Shown here piece after piece: positions 35,637 to 45,456 of a stretch of 64,000 nt of DNA. Below the pieces are notes generated by a model. That model saw only the letters and a list, made by a program, of their open reading frames with translations. It was not told the origin of the DNA and made no database searches. The first letter of the stretch is position 1. Each line of letters starts with the position of its first letter. Where the stretch lies: positions 2,764,743 to 2,828,742 of the forward strand of contig NZ_CP063141.1 in assembly GCF_014961315.1 (NCBI RefSeq), given 5' to 3'. This DNA comes from Thermoflavifilum sp. (GTDB lineage: Bacteria > Bacteroidota > Bacteroidia > Chitinophagales > Chitinophagaceae). Made by a program: the position numbers and the translations under genes.

Positions 35637-35670
35637 AAAAAAGCGATGGCTCACGCCATCGCTTTTTTCA
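35637..35670. terminator. Bidirectional terminator between metK and rplT
   Basis: A perfect stem gcgatggc/gccatcgc (35644-35651, 35656-35663) with loop tcac is flanked by seven A on the left and six T on the right. It can terminate both convergent genes. Confidence 0.9.
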
Positions 35671-35693
35671 TATTTATCGTATATCGTACGCTT

Positions 35694-36041
35694 TCAGGCC
35701 TTTACAGATTCAACCAGCTTTTTAAAAGCATCGGGTTCATGCATGGCCAAGTCGGCCAGCACCTTGCGATTCAGCGAAATATTTTTTTCGGCCAGCTTAT
35801 GCATAAACACGGAATACGATAAGCCTTCTTCGCGTAAAGCCGCATTGATTCGCACGATCCAGAGCCGGCGATAATCGCGTTTCTTCAGCTTTCGACCAAC
35901 ATATCGATAAGTTAAACCTTTTTCAAGTACGTTTTTGGCAACGGTGTATACATTCTTACGTTTGCCATAAAATCCTTTGGCCTGTTTGAGAATCTTTTTT
36001 CTTCTGGCTCTGGAAGCAACTGCTGGTACTGAACGTGGCAT
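35694..36041 (-). CDS. rplT: 50S ribosomal protein L20
   Basis: The 115-aa protein is the full-length L20: [55 protein letters not shown]. It binds 23S rRNA early in assembly. It follows rpmI after 34 nt. infC, which usually precedes rpmI, is not adjacent. Confidence 0.97.
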   Translation of the reverse strand: MPRSVPAVASRARRKKILKQAKGFYGKRKNVYTVAKNVLEKGLTYRYVGRKLKKRDYRRLWIVRINAALREEGLSYSVFMHKLAEKNISLNRKVLADLAMHEPDAFKKLVESVKA

Positions 36042-36075
36042 GGGAAAGATATTTTATGAAACTCAACCAATGCAA

Positions 36076-36273
36076 TTATTTCAAACATAATAAGCGACGC
36101 ACCATATTCAAATTAGCGGAATCCACCAGAACGCTCTGACGCAAACGGCGTTTTCTGGTTTTGGCTTTTTTGGTAAGCAAATGGCTCTTATAGGCCCGAA
36201 ATCTTTTGATTTTGCCGGTTGCCGTGACCTTAAAAGTTTTCTTAGCTCTGGAATGCGTCTTTACTTTGGGCAT
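36076..36273 (-). CDS. rpmI: 50S ribosomal protein L35
   Basis: The 65-aa product starts at 36273 (MPKVKTHSRAKKTFKVTATG), as in the family; the longer open frame to 36351 is not L35-like. The basic middle part is KIKRFRAYKSHLLTKKAKTRKRRLRQ. It is the first gene of a two-gene rpmI-rplT unit with its own promoter. Confidence 0.96.
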   Translation of the reverse strand: MPKVKTHSRAKKTFKVTATGKIKRFRAYKSHLLTKKAKTRKRRLRQSVLVDSANLNMVRRLLCLK

Positions 36274-36294
36274 GACGGTAAAAATTTGAGAACG

Positions 36295-36322
36295 CAAAGG
36301 TAGCAGAATCTGATGAAAACAA
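36295..36322 (-). promoter_or_regulatory. Promoter of rpmI-rplT
   Basis: On the minus strand TTG (36320-36322), a 17-nt spacer and TACCTTTG (36295-36302) match the Bacteroidota promoter. The leader before the L35 ATG would be only about 15 nt, leaving no room for a structured L20 autoregulatory element. Confidence 0.6.
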
Positions 36323-36328
36323 GAAATT

Positions 36329-37018
36329 TTATCGGACGGTTGACAGGCCACCGAACACCTGGCGGAGCAGTTCAGATGCTTGTTGCTCGGGATGGGATCT
36401 GATTTTCTTTTCTTCTTCGCCGATGGTCAGAAACAATCCCTGTAAAGCCCGATCGGTTACATAGCCCGTAAGATCGGGATTTATTTTTCGGGTAAAAGGT
36501 ATTTTGTTGTAAGCCGTGAAAATCTTCTCCCACCAGATGGTAGCGCCTGTTTGGTGCAGGCTGGAATCGATAACCGGCTCAAATGCATGGTGCAGACCGG
36601 TGTAGGTTGTTTTCCGCAAATAAGCCGTGGCCGCAGTGTCACTTCCTTTCACGATTTGTAGGGCATCCTGGAGCTGCATGTGCTGGATAGCCTGTAAAAA
36701 GATAGGTGCAGCTTTTGATGCCGCCTGTTCAGCCGCCCGATTCATGGCCAGCACGGCTGAATCGACCATATATCCCAACCCGATGTGCTGCAGGCTATTC
36801 ACCACAGGCCTGGCTTCGTCGGGCATCAAAATTCGAATGAGCGGATTGCCATAATAACCATTTACCGCGGCCAATCGAGCAGCAGCATGCTGCACACCTG
36901 TTGACAATGCCTCTTTTAACGCCGCCCCTGCCTCTTGTTGCGAGAATGCCTGCGCATTTCCCACCACAGGTAATGCAAGCATCATCATGAACGTCAAACT
37001 ACGTCTCGATACAAGCAT
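36329..37018 (-). CDS. DUF4197 family protein
   Basis: The 229-aa predicted periplasmic protein has a signal peptide (LALPVVGNAQA). The body is helical with segments typical of DUF4197: QEAGAALKEALSTGVQHAAARLA, GYYGNPLIRILMPDEAR, DALQIVKGSDTAATAYLRKTTY, and the C-terminal YVTDRALQGLFLTIGEEEKKIR. The function of the family is not known to me. It follows the large receptor gene with a 24-nt gap on the same strand, so the two may be cotranscribed. Confidence 0.85.
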   Translation of the reverse strand: MLVSRRSLTFMMMLALPVVGNAQAFSQQEAGAALKEALSTGVQHAAARLAAVNGYYGNPLIRILMPDEARPVVNSLQHIGLGYMVDSAVLAMNRAAEQAASKAAPIFLQAIQHMQLQDALQIVKGSDTAATAYLRKTTYTGLHHAFEPVIDSSLHQTGATIWWEKIFTAYNKIPFTRKINPDLTGYVTDRALQGLFLTIGEEEKKIRSHPEQQASELLRQVFGGLSTVR

Positions 37019-37042
37019 GGGCTGATCATTTCATTTCCTGTA

Positions 37043-39589
37043 TTATCTCGGACCCCCAGCTCCACCCGTATCGGGCCCTAATTGCTCCTGTAAGGAATTA
37101 TCCTGTTGTTGGTTTTGTTGTTTTTTCCGGAACAATTGCATATCCATTTTCCCGAAACGATACATAAAATTCAGACGAACAATTTGTGATTCCGGATAAC
37201 GAATATTGTCCTGTACCACCTGGCCGCGTGTCAATCGTGTCTCAAACCTCCGTGTATTGAAAATATCCGATACACTGAGCGTAAGAGAAGCGGCACGGTT
37301 TTTCAGAAAATCTTTTCGAACGGCAAAATCCACGCTTCCAGAACCCAGACGCTTCCCCTGCGGCGTAGGCTGAGGAGCCTGATAATTGCCAGTGAGCTGA
37401 ATGGCGAAATTAGCAGGCAATTGCATGTTAGCATTCATTTTGGCAAACCAGCTGAATCCGCTGTTGTTTAAATCCGTAGTGATTACATATCCCTGCTTGG
37501 CCAGATCGCCCTGAATATTGCCTGCTTTGATATCCGTGTTGTAGAAATTCAAATTTGTCGTCACATTCAACCAGCGGGTGATATCATTCTGCAAGGTCAA
37601 CTCAAGACCATAAGTGTTCGTTGAATTTGCATTGGCAAATGTGGTAAGCAGGGTGTCGCCATTCAACGGAATGTACACTGAAGTGATATCATGATTGGAA
37701 TTCCGGAAATAAGCCGAAAGTAAGAAATTGCCTTTCTGGAATTGATTGTTATAGTTAAGTTCAAACGAATTAATAAACTCGGGTTTCAAATCGGGATTCC
37801 CCTTGCGTTGATTTTGTGGGTTTGAATAATCAATATAGGGTATAAGCTGCCAGAAATTAGGCCTGTCAATTCGTCTCGAATAATTCAGTTGAATTTCCTG
37901 ATGTTCAGTCAGCTTCTGTGAAAGATATATACTCGGGAACAAGCTGAGGTAATCATTCGTATAAGAAACATCTTTACTGATCAACGTTCCTTTGTAATGC
38001 GATTGTTCGGCACGCAATCCAACCTGATAACTAAATTTGTTCACTTGATTGGATAAATCCACGTATGCTGCACTCACACTTTCCAGATATTTATAGTCAT
38101 TGGAAAGTGAATCATTGAAGATGGGGAAATTATTTATGATATCATACACGTTATATACGCTGTTATAGTTGCGGATTGTACTTTTCAATCCGGCTTCAAA
38201 TTTGCCATGTTCACCTATCGGATTAGCATAGTCGGCCTGTGAAACAATGAAGGTTGTTTTTCCACTGGTATTATTACGCTGCTCATCTGTACCCGTGAAA
38301 TTACCTGTGGAGTCATAAAAGTTGGTGAAATTGTTACCCGATCCACTATTATGAAATACATGATAATTCACGAAGGCAGAAAATGTTTCATCTTTCTTAA
38401 TGAAGTTGTGCGTGTAACTCAGTTGCGAACGGCTTCCTCGAAAGCTTCTCTTGTCAAGGTTATCTCGAATGCTTGAAGCAAGCAAGCTTTTCTCATTATT
38501 TAAATAGGAAGTAGTCAATGTCTCTGGATTGGTGAAATCACCGCCAAAGAAGCTCTGTTCAAAAGAAATGGTATTTCTGTTATCCAGATAGTAATCCAGC
38601 CCGAATCTTCCAAACTGAAAAGCACGATTATTTTTCCCATCGGTATATTGCTGGGTGTTGCTATAAGTATTGTGATCGGGTGATGAAAGAATATTGGTGG
38701 TATTCTTTCCTGAATAGATTTCGTTGTTTTGAAAATAATTATAATTCACATAAAAATTGAACGGATTCTGGCGGATGGACAGGTCGGCACCGGCGTTATA
38801 TTTATCATGCGTACCCGCACCCAGCCTGATCATGCCATTAATGCCTGCTTTTTTATTTTTCTTGAGGATGATATTAATAATTCCACCCTGACCCGATGCA
38901 TCATATTTTGCAGAAGGATTGGTAATCACTTCAATACTTTCAATAGCATCGGCCGGAATCTGGTCGAGCGTTAATGCAGTTGGCTTTCCATCTACAAGAA
39001 TCTGAGGAGTGGCATTACGCACGGTTACATTTCCGTCAATATCCACATTCACGGAAGGCACCTGGCGAAGCACATCGGTTGCCGTTCCGCCGACAGTCGT
39101 CAAGCTTTTTTCTACATTGAACACCTTCCGGTCGATATTCATGGTATATTGAGGCTGTTGTGCAGTTATGCTCACACCCTCCAGTGCTTTAGCGACGGGC
39201 GCTAATTTAAAATTACCAAGATCCTGCTGGGCGTTAGATGGTGTTATCGTTACATTTTTGAAAATAGTCTGGTAACCGAGGAAATTCAGCTTGAGGATAA
39301 ATCTTCCAAACGGCAGATGATCCAGATTAAAATCACCATTCGATTTGGTGAGCATACCATTGACAACAGATGAATCTTTTGCATTGAGCAGGGTTACGGT
39401 TGCAAATTCAATCGGTTTTCCGGTATTGGCATCGAGCACTTTTCCATATACCTGACCGATAGCCATGCGCTGCATATTCCCTCCACCGGGCATCTGCGCC
39501 CATCCCCACAACGGAAGCAACACGGCCATAATCAAATAAAAACTCTTTTTACTGACATGTTGTACAATACGCATATTCATGATATTCAT
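37043..39589 (-). CDS. TonB-dependent-receptor-like barrel (OMP_b-brl_3 type)
   Basis: The 848-aa outer-membrane protein has a signal peptide (LLPLWGWAQ) and a CarboxypepD_reg-like domain (IGQVYGKVLDANTGKPIEFATVTLLN). A plug-like domain follows (ATDVLRQVPSVNVDIDGNVTVRN, ITNPSAKYDASGQGGIINIILKKN), then a beta-barrel. The tail after the barrel is rich in Q and G (QQNQQQDNSLQEQLG). This class lacks a clear TonB box, and its substrate is unknown. The first Met is taken; Met at 39574 is equally possible. A -7 element TAACTTTG precedes it. Confidence 0.9.
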   Translation of the reverse strand: MNIMNMRIVQHVSKKSFYLIMAVLLPLWGWAQMPGGGNMQRMAIGQVYGKVLDANTGKPIEFATVTLLNAKDSSVVNGMLTKSNGDFNLDHLPFGRFILKLNFLGYQTIFKNVTITPSNAQQDLGNFKLAPVAKALEGVSITAQQPQYTMNIDRKVFNVEKSLTTVGGTATDVLRQVPSVNVDIDGNVTVRNATPQILVDGKPTALTLDQIPADAIESIEVITNPSAKYDASGQGGIINIILKKNKKAGINGMIRLGAGTHDKYNAGADLSIRQNPFNFYVNYNYFQNNEIYSGKNTTNILSSPDHNTYSNTQQYTDGKNNRAFQFGRFGLDYYLDNRNTISFEQSFFGGDFTNPETLTTSYLNNEKSLLASSIRDNLDKRSFRGSRSQLSYTHNFIKKDETFSAFVNYHVFHNSGSGNNFTNFYDSTGNFTGTDEQRNNTSGKTTFIVSQADYANPIGEHGKFEAGLKSTIRNYNSVYNVYDIINNFPIFNDSLSNDYKYLESVSAAYVDLSNQVNKFSYQVGLRAEQSHYKGTLISKDVSYTNDYLSLFPSIYLSQKLTEHQEIQLNYSRRIDRPNFWQLIPYIDYSNPQNQRKGNPDLKPEFINSFELNYNNQFQKGNFLLSAYFRNSNHDITSVYIPLNGDTLLTTFANANSTNTYGLELTLQNDITRWLNVTTNLNFYNTDIKAGNIQGDLAKQGYVITTDLNNSGFSWFAKMNANMQLPANFAIQLTGNYQAPQPTPQGKRLGSGSVDFAVRKDFLKNRAASLTLSVSDIFNTRRFETRLTRGQVVQDNIRYPESQIVRLNFMYRFGKMDMQLFRKKQQNQQQDNSLQEQLGPDTGGAGGPR

Positions 39590-39602
39590 GTATTTTATTC
39601 CG

Positions 39603-39637
39603 CAAAGTTATTTCATACATACACAACGATTTGCAAA
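39603..39637 (-). promoter_or_regulatory. Candidate promoter of the receptor-DUF4197 unit
   Basis: On the minus strand TTTG (39634-39637), a 23-nt spacer and TAACTTTG (39603-39610) match the Bacteroidota element, with the spacer at the long end of the range. Confidence 0.4.
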
Positions 39638-39827
39638 TATGTGATGAGCGGAATGATAATTTCAACAAATGCAATAGATATATCAACCAAACAAGATATA
39701 TGCTCTACATTTCATAAAATTTTTAACAGCACCTTAACAGCCTTTCGTGCACGAAATCGCTTGATGTTGGTTTCAGGAGAAATGGATGCGTATCGAGGTA
39801 TTAGCTATCGAGCTGGCAGAAGAATAG
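39638..39827. other. Non-coding gap before tRNA-His
   Basis: A/T-rich sequence between the receptor promoter and the tRNA-His promoter. The open frame crossing it on the plus strand (39557-39892) runs into the tRNA and shows no recognisable protein. No hairpin or repeat of note was seen. Confidence 0.5.
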
Positions 39828-39857
39828 TTGGGGATTTTGCAATTTGTTATACCTTTG
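39828..39857 (+). promoter_or_regulatory. Promoter of tRNA-His
   Basis: TTG (39828-39830), a 19-nt spacer and TACCTTTG (39850-39857) form a near-ideal Bacteroidota promoter ending 12 nt before the tRNA. Confidence 0.65.
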
Positions 39858-39869
39858 TGCACACAAACG

Positions 39870-39943
<74 letters not shown>

Positions 39944-40048
39944 CGAATTTCATTCCCTGAATATTTTTAATTCCACCTTTGCAACGTTTTGGGTTTTTGT
40001 TTACTCTCTAATAACAGTGTGTTTTTTTCACCTTAAAATCATCGTATC

Positions 40049-40561
40049 ATGCACAAATGGAAAGCTTTTGTGGCAATAGCTTTGATTGCCCTGATGACCA
40101 CATCCTGCCTGAAAAATTCAAACAATAACTTTAATCAGGCATTACAGAACCGATTAGATGACCAGGCATTGCAGCAATATCTGGCTTTTCACGGAATTCT
40201 GGCCAATCGCGATACCATTTTACTGCTGAGTGGAGACACAACTTATCTCTATTACGTCATCGATTCCATTGGAGATGGCGATACGGTCCGATTACAGGAT
40301 ACCATCTCCGTGCATTTCCGGGGGCGATTTTTAAATGATTCTACATTTGCCAGAGCGGATACAACCATACTAACCACTGTCCTGCAAAATACCATTCCCG
40401 CCTGGCAGATTGGCGTGCAAAAAATCACAGCAGGCGGAGGTATTGAAATATATGCTCCATCGGTGCTATGTTATGGATATTATGGATTGCCACCCCTTAT
40501 TCCATCGAATACGCCGCTGATTTATTCCATTCAACTGCTCGACGTTAAGCATGCACACTGA
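40049..40561 (+). CDS. FKBP-fold lipoprotein
   Basis: The 170-aa lipoprotein has the lipobox TTSC with Cys20. The C-terminal half resembles an FKBP peptidyl-prolyl isomerase domain: DTVRLQDTISVHFRGRFLND, AWQIGVQKITAGGGIEIYAPS, CYGYYGLPPLIPSNTPLIYSI. The segment before it is a linker rich in N, Q and D. It may assist folding of outer-membrane or secreted proteins. Whether isomerase activity is kept cannot be judged, because the FKBP aromatic pocket is only partly recognisable. Confidence 0.85.
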   Translation: MHKWKAFVAIALIALMTTSCLKNSNNNFNQALQNRLDDQALQQYLAFHGILANRDTILLLSGDTTYLYYVIDSIGDGDTVRLQDTISVHFRGRFLNDSTFARADTTILTTVLQNTIPAWQIGVQKITAGGGIEIYAPSVLCYGYYGLPPLIPSNTPLIYSIQLLDVKHAH

Positions 40562-40610
40562 AATTACGCTATGCCCAAATTTCCCGTAACTTTAAGGGAA
40601 ATTCCGGATC

Positions 40611-42038
40611 ATGTGGCGAGAATTTATTTCCGTGTTCGACATGTTTAAAATCGGCGTGGGGCCTTCCAGCTCGCATACCCTGGGACCCTGGCGTGCAGCG
40701 CTTTCTTTTGTACACCGAATGGAAGAACAAGGGTTACATCCACAACACATACAAATACACCTCTATGGTTCTCTGGCTAAAACAGGACGCGGACATGGCA
40801 CCGATCTGGCCGTGGTCATGGGACTTCAGGGGGAAGATCCGGCTACATGCCCGACGCATCTGATTCCAGAAACCATGCAAAGGCTGAAGCAGCAACATCG
40901 ATTGTTGATAGACGGCAAACAGGAGGTTGATTTTGATCCTGCACATGATATTGTTTTTCATTATCAGGAAAGTCTTCCCTTTCATCCAAACGGAATGGCT
41001 TTCGAAGCAAAATCTTCTACAGGCGAGATTTTTCGAGAGGTTTATTATTCGGTTGGCGGTGGTTTTATTGTGAAAGAAGGTGAATCGACCGGATATGTGC
41101 AAACAACAACAGCCGATATCCCCTTCCCGATTGATACTGCAGCGGATTTACTCTACTGGTGCCAGACTACAGGCTTATCCTTAGCCGAACTGGTCATGGA
41201 AAATGAATGTGCTGTAAGGCAGGAACAGGAAATACGAAAGGGATTGCAGCACATCTGGGAGGTGATGCGGGATTGCATATACAAGGGTTGCCATACCGAA
41301 GGCGAGCTGCCCGGCGTGCTACGCGTAAAACGTAGAGCGGCTGAGTTGAATCGCAGGCTGTTACACGGTGTAAAAGATCAAGGATATGACGACTGGATAA
41401 GTAAAATCCGCACACATGCTACCGCATTTCATGATATTCTCGACTGGGTGTGTTGTTTTGCGCTTGCCGTGAATGAAGAAAATGCGGCTTTCGGCCGGGT
41501 GGTTACCGCTCCAACCAATGGGGCTGCCGGTGTCATTCCCGCCGTATTGCATTACATGATGATTTTCCGGAACCACGATCAGCCGGAAGATATCGAACGA
41601 TTTTTATTGACCGCATCCGTGATCGGGGGTATTTTTAAAAAAGGAGCCACCATATCGGCCGCCATGGGCGGCTGCCAGGCCGAAATAGGTGTGAGTGCAG
41701 CCATGGCTGCCGCCGCACTCACCGAAGCACTGGGAGGCACCCAGCGCCAATGCTTGATGGCTGCAGAAATTGCAATGGAACATCATCTGGGATTAACCTG
41801 CGATCCGGTGGCCGGACTGGTGCAGATTCCCTGTATTGAACGGAACACCATGGGAGCCGTAAAGGCAATCACGGCGGCTCAACTCGCCCTGCAAAGCAAT
41901 CCCGATCAGGCAAAGGTATCACTCGATACGGTAGTGAAGACCATGTGGGAAACCGCACTCGACATGAACGAAAAGTATAAAGAAACTGCAGAAGGTGGAC
42001 TGGCCGCGCATATCCCGCTCGGCTTGAGTGAATGTTAA
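40611..42038 (+). CDS. sdaA: L-serine ammonia-lyase, iron-sulfur type
   Basis: The 475-aa single-chain enzyme deaminates L-serine to pyruvate. The beta-type N-terminal domain starts with [19 protein letters not shown]. The alpha-type domain has the Cys residues for the [4Fe-4S] cluster in [20 protein letters not shown] and VQIPCIERN. Length is normal. A TAACTTTA element at 40587-40594 could be its -7 box, giving a leader of about 10 nt. Confidence 0.94.
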   Translation: MWREFISVFDMFKIGVGPSSSHTLGPWRAALSFVHRMEEQGLHPQHIQIHLYGSLAKTGRGHGTDLAVVMGLQGEDPATCPTHLIPETMQRLKQQHRLLIDGKQEVDFDPAHDIVFHYQESLPFHPNGMAFEAKSSTGEIFREVYYSVGGGFIVKEGESTGYVQTTTADIPFPIDTAADLLYWCQTTGLSLAELVMENECAVRQEQEIRKGLQHIWEVMRDCIYKGCHTEGELPGVLRVKRRAAELNRRLLHGVKDQGYDDWISKIRTHATAFHDILDWVCCFALAVNEENAAFGRVVTAPTNGAAGVIPAVLHYMMIFRNHDQPEDIERFLLTASVIGGIFKKGATISAAMGGCQAEIGVSAAMAAAALTEALGGTQRQCLMAAEIAMEHHLGLTCDPVAGLVQIPCIERNTMGAVKAITAAQLALQSNPDQAKVSLDTVVKTMWETALDMNEKYKETAEGGLAAHIPLGLSEC

Positions 42039-42054
42039 ATCAAAATCTCGTCTC

Positions 42055-42780
42055 ATGCCTCATCCCCGCGTGGTGATCATCGGAGCAAGTACAGGAATGG
42101 GTCATGCCCTGGCCAGGCTTTTTTTATCGGAAGGATATCCCACGGCCATGCTGGCGCGGCATGTAGAACCCATGCATGCACTTACCGCACAATATGCCCA
42201 TGTGCCTCATGCCGTAGCACAAATCGATATTTGTCGCGTATCCACTGTTCCCACGATTTTACAGCATACGATTACGCGGTTGGAGGGCATGGATATACTT
42301 GTCCATTGCGCGGGATATGGATTGGTAAATCCTCATCTGGACTATGCCGTGGAGGAAGGCATGATTGAAACCAATATCAAAGGCTTCACAGCTGTGATGG
42401 ATTGGGCTTTTCAATATTTCCTGCAACAGCAAAAAGGACATCTCGTAGCCATCACTTCAGTTGCGGGTATCCGGGGCGACAGGCACGCCCCGGCTTATTT
42501 CGCTTCAAAAGCTTACCAGATCAGCTATTTGCAGGCATTGCATCATAAGGCCGTTAAATCGGGCCTGCCCATTGTGGTTACCGATATCCGACCCGGATTT
42601 GTGAATACCAAACCCATGGAAGGCAAACGATTCTGGATGTGTAGCACCGAAACTGCCGCAGCGCATATCTTCAAAGCGATTCGTCAGCGTAAGCGTTTAG
42701 CCTACATCACACCCCGATGGCGATGGGTAGCGCTTGCCATGCGAATAGCTCCGTACTGGGTATATGAAAAAGTCATGTAA
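42055..42780 (+). CDS. SDR family oxidoreductase
   Basis: The 241-aa classical short-chain dehydrogenase starts at 42055 (MPHPRVVIIGASTGMGHALA); the earlier ATG at 42028 would overlap the serine lyase. It has the GASTGMG cofactor loop, HCAGYG (NAG-type), the catalytic Ser in ITSVAG and YFASK (Tyr-x3-Lys). The substrate is unknown. The gene is 16 nt after the serine lyase and may be cotranscribed. Confidence 0.88.
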   Translation: MPHPRVVIIGASTGMGHALARLFLSEGYPTAMLARHVEPMHALTAQYAHVPHAVAQIDICRVSTVPTILQHTITRLEGMDILVHCAGYGLVNPHLDYAVEEGMIETNIKGFTAVMDWAFQYFLQQQKGHLVAITSVAGIRGDRHAPAYFASKAYQISYLQALHHKAVKSGLPIVVTDIRPGFVNTKPMEGKRFWMCSTETAAAHIFKAIRQRKRLAYITPRWRWVALAMRIAPYWVYEKVM

Positions 42781-42791
42781 GCGCTGAAACC

Positions 42792-43739
42792 TCAATGTTG
42801 AATAAAAAAGTAAGGATGACCACCATAAATTTGCTGGATTTGTTCAACCCATTTTGCTGTGTCGGCCGCTGTGATGCTCATGGAAAGGGCCACCAGGTAT
42901 TGGTTTGAAGCGCTATCCCTGATAAGTTCCGCATTAGGCCACTGGCTGGAGAGCTGGCGATAAAAATTCATGGCCTGCAGAGAATCAGTAAAAGCGGTTA
43001 CCACAAGCTGATAGGTTCTTACGGAATCGACGCCTGCACCGGAAACTCCCTGTGATGCTGAATCAGCAGGTTGTTGAACTGCGGGCGAGCCAGCAGCAAC
43101 TGTATCACCCCAGATTTTTTTTTCCAGGGTTTTTATCCAGCCTTTATCCCAGGCTGTCCAGCCGGCGGCTATCAATATTAACACTACACCCAGTGCAATC
43201 CACCAACCCATACCGCCGGATGGGCGGCCTTCCATCGGCTCTAAAATCTCCTCCGGAGTCAGCTCAGATTCAGTCAGGGGTGCGATCTCCTGCGGAGTTT
43301 CGGTGGTTTCAGGCTTTTGTAAAACGCTTCCAGCCCTGGAAAGCGGCCTTACAGGCAGGGCTTCCAGCCCTTCCTCCAAATCAGCTGATGCGATGAACAT
43401 CCACTCGCCCTGTTCATCCCGTTGCAAGGTTCCCACCAGCGGTATCTCGACGGGCTCTCCCCGGCTGAGTTGTTCTTCCAGCGGACGGAGCGATTTTTTC
43501 ATCTGCAGTTCTGCAACAGCGGGTATGATGTTTTGCCAGCTGGCAATGAACTGTATGAAAGGTGTGGCATCTACATCTGGATGATAAGTAAAATGCACAT
43601 GCACACGGGGCGGATAAATCAATGCCTCTTCAGGATGGATGCGCGCAGGTACTCGTTCCAGTATCCATTCACCAAAGCCGGGCAGCATGGCCCTGCCGCT
43701 TTCGTAGAGCATTTTCCTGAAATACACGAAAATATCCAC
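42792..43739 (-). CDS. HU-CCDC81-like + SPOR domain membrane protein
   Basis: The 315-aa protein has an N-terminal HU-like domain (about residues 1-125: MDIFVYFRKMLYESGRAMLPGFGEW... EEALIYPPRVHVHFTYH). A linker rich in E and P follows, then one transmembrane helix (about 178-197: WWIALGVVLILIAAGWTAW) and a C-terminal SPOR domain (about 240-315: YQLVVTAFTDSLQAMNFYRQL). SPOR domains bind denuded peptidoglycan; HU-like domains of this type occur in Bacteroidota in such fusions. It is the last gene of a TPR - barrel - HU/SPOR operon (4-nt gap). A paralog is at 52859. Confidence 0.88.
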   Translation of the reverse strand: MDIFVYFRKMLYESGRAMLPGFGEWILERVPARIHPEEALIYPPRVHVHFTYHPDVDATPFIQFIASWQNIIPAVAELQMKKSLRPLEEQLSRGEPVEIPLVGTLQRDEQGEWMFIASADLEEGLEALPVRPLSRAGSVLQKPETTETPQEIAPLTESELTPEEILEPMEGRPSGGMGWWIALGVVLILIAAGWTAWDKGWIKTLEKKIWGDTVAAGSPAVQQPADSASQGVSGAGVDSVRTYQLVVTAFTDSLQAMNFYRQLSSQWPNAELIRDSASNQYLVALSMSITAADTAKWVEQIQQIYGGHPYFFIQH

Positions 43740-43742
43740 TGA

Positions 43743-45410
43743 CTAAAATTTAATGCTTACCGAACCCAATACTTGCATGCCCAGAGAAGGATATTGATGC
43801 CAGCGCTCATAGACCGAGTTAAACAGGTTGTGTACCTCCAATCCTGCTTCAAAATTAGTATTTATCTCATAAGTCGCACCCGCGTTTGCATCGAAAACGC
43901 CCCTGGTTTTATGAGCCGATAGGTCTTTTGCCCGGTAAAAGCTCCCGCTCCAGGCAAAGATATCCGCGTAGAGGTGAAGTTTGTTCCACGCCGTTACGCG
44001 TGCATAGACATCTGCCTGAAAGGGCAACAATCCCCACGGCTTTTGTTCGGTTTGCTGATGAAAATAATTAAACCAGTTCAGCCGAAAACCCACCTGCACA
44101 TTTTCTTCAGACATATAATTAAGTTCCAGATGCAATTGATAAGCCTCCAGTTTGCTTTCACGCACCACGTAAAAAGTCTTTCCGTCCAGGCTGTCGTTCA
44201 AAAACAGGGGGCGATCATGATAGGTGACATAAGCAAATTTGGTGTTGTAGGTGAAATGCCCGGCCAGAGAGCCTTTGATGCCTGTGTATTTTTCTTCCAC
44301 ACGCGTATTGTAAGGCTGCATGGGATAGCCTACGAAATAAGGATTCTCGGTAGATAAGTGTTGAAAACTATTTTGCACGAAATAAGATATCCATCCACTG
44401 CTTAAGATGAGTTTTTCCTTGATGAGTTGCGTTTCATTTACGATATCGGGTAAAAGAAAAAACTGGTTATTCGTCCAGGACGGATTTAAACCGGCATGTA
44501 ATACAAATCCTTCTTTTACGATATGAAGAGCCGGATGAATAGCACTGATGGAGTTTGATACAGAAGCCGATGCCTGCTGATCACTAAATGTGGCAAATTT
44601 ACCCATGTAAGAAACACTGAGGCTGATGCCATCTGCAATCGTTTTTTCCACGGGTGCTTCAATTTCAAAAGTTGATTCCCGATGCTGATAGTGATCGGAG
44701 AAGCTGGTAAGATTTAACACGGGATGAAAATTAATGCCCACTGCATTTTCCCGAATATTACTCATACCCATTTGCACGGCAAAGCGTGTGAATACCTGTC
44801 GCAGATCGCTTTTTTGATAATGCAGGCTGTCGTGGTTGTAACCATAGTAATATAGCCCATCACGTTGAAACTGGATATCACCATCATAGGCTATGTGTGG
44901 AGAAAAATAACGTCCGCTGGCTTCAATCCTATCGTGACCAAATTGTTGAAAGGCCACTGAACCTCTGGAAGAAAGATGATTTAACCACACCGCATAAGAA
45001 AATGGCGACTGAACAGCAGTGGTATCTATTCTTCCGCTGCCGATGCCCACCCGTAATGCCGTGGTAAGATAGCTTCCGGCTGAGGCTTCCACAAAATACC
45101 GATCCAGCGGAGGTGCTGTATCGTTCATCATGGCAAGCGGCGAGAGGGGAATGGGTTGATAGGTGAAATGTAAATTCAGTGCAGGGATATTGTAGATGAG
45201 TCGAGGTCGTGTGGTATCTGTTTCAGGCAAGGAAGCCGTGAGGCTGAGTTTATCGGCCTGTTTCAACACAGGCTGATAAGAGCTGAAAATGCTGATGCTT
45301 TGCGGCTGCAATGTGGTATCCTGTGCTGAAGCCTGCAATACCATACACAAAATGAGAAAAAATGCAAACCCTATGGCTCGCAGATGCGCAATCTGAATGC
45401 CGTTGTGCAT
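43743..45410 (-). CDS. Outer-membrane beta-barrel protein
   Basis: The 555-aa product from 45410 has a signal peptide (FFLILCMVLQASAQ). The remainder is rich in alternating aromatic/polar strands such as YDGDIQFQRDGLYYYGYN and ends in LGSVSIKF, a typical barrel end. TonB-dependent-receptor barrels are the nearest likeness, but no plug domain is visible. It sits between a large TPR protein and an HU/SPOR protein in one operon, so a common envelope function is likely. The specific role is unknown. Confidence 0.78.
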   Translation of the reverse strand: MHNGIQIAHLRAIGFAFFLILCMVLQASAQDTTLQPQSISIFSSYQPVLKQADKLSLTASLPETDTTRPRLIYNIPALNLHFTYQPIPLSPLAMMNDTAPPLDRYFVEASAGSYLTTALRVGIGSGRIDTTAVQSPFSYAVWLNHLSSRGSVAFQQFGHDRIEASGRYFSPHIAYDGDIQFQRDGLYYYGYNHDSLHYQKSDLRQVFTRFAVQMGMSNIRENAVGINFHPVLNLTSFSDHYQHRESTFEIEAPVEKTIADGISLSVSYMGKFATFSDQQASASVSNSISAIHPALHIVKEGFVLHAGLNPSWTNNQFFLLPDIVNETQLIKEKLILSSGWISYFVQNSFQHLSTENPYFVGYPMQPYNTRVEEKYTGIKGSLAGHFTYNTKFAYVTYHDRPLFLNDSLDGKTFYVVRESKLEAYQLHLELNYMSEENVQVGFRLNWFNYFHQQTEQKPWGLLPFQADVYARVTAWNKLHLYADIFAWSGSFYRAKDLSAHKTRGVFDANAGATYEINTNFEAGLEVHNLFNSVYERWHQYPSLGMQVLGSVSIKF

Positions 45411-45456
45411 ATGTTTGGATCTAATCAATTGCCACATATCGTTCATGTATATTCAT

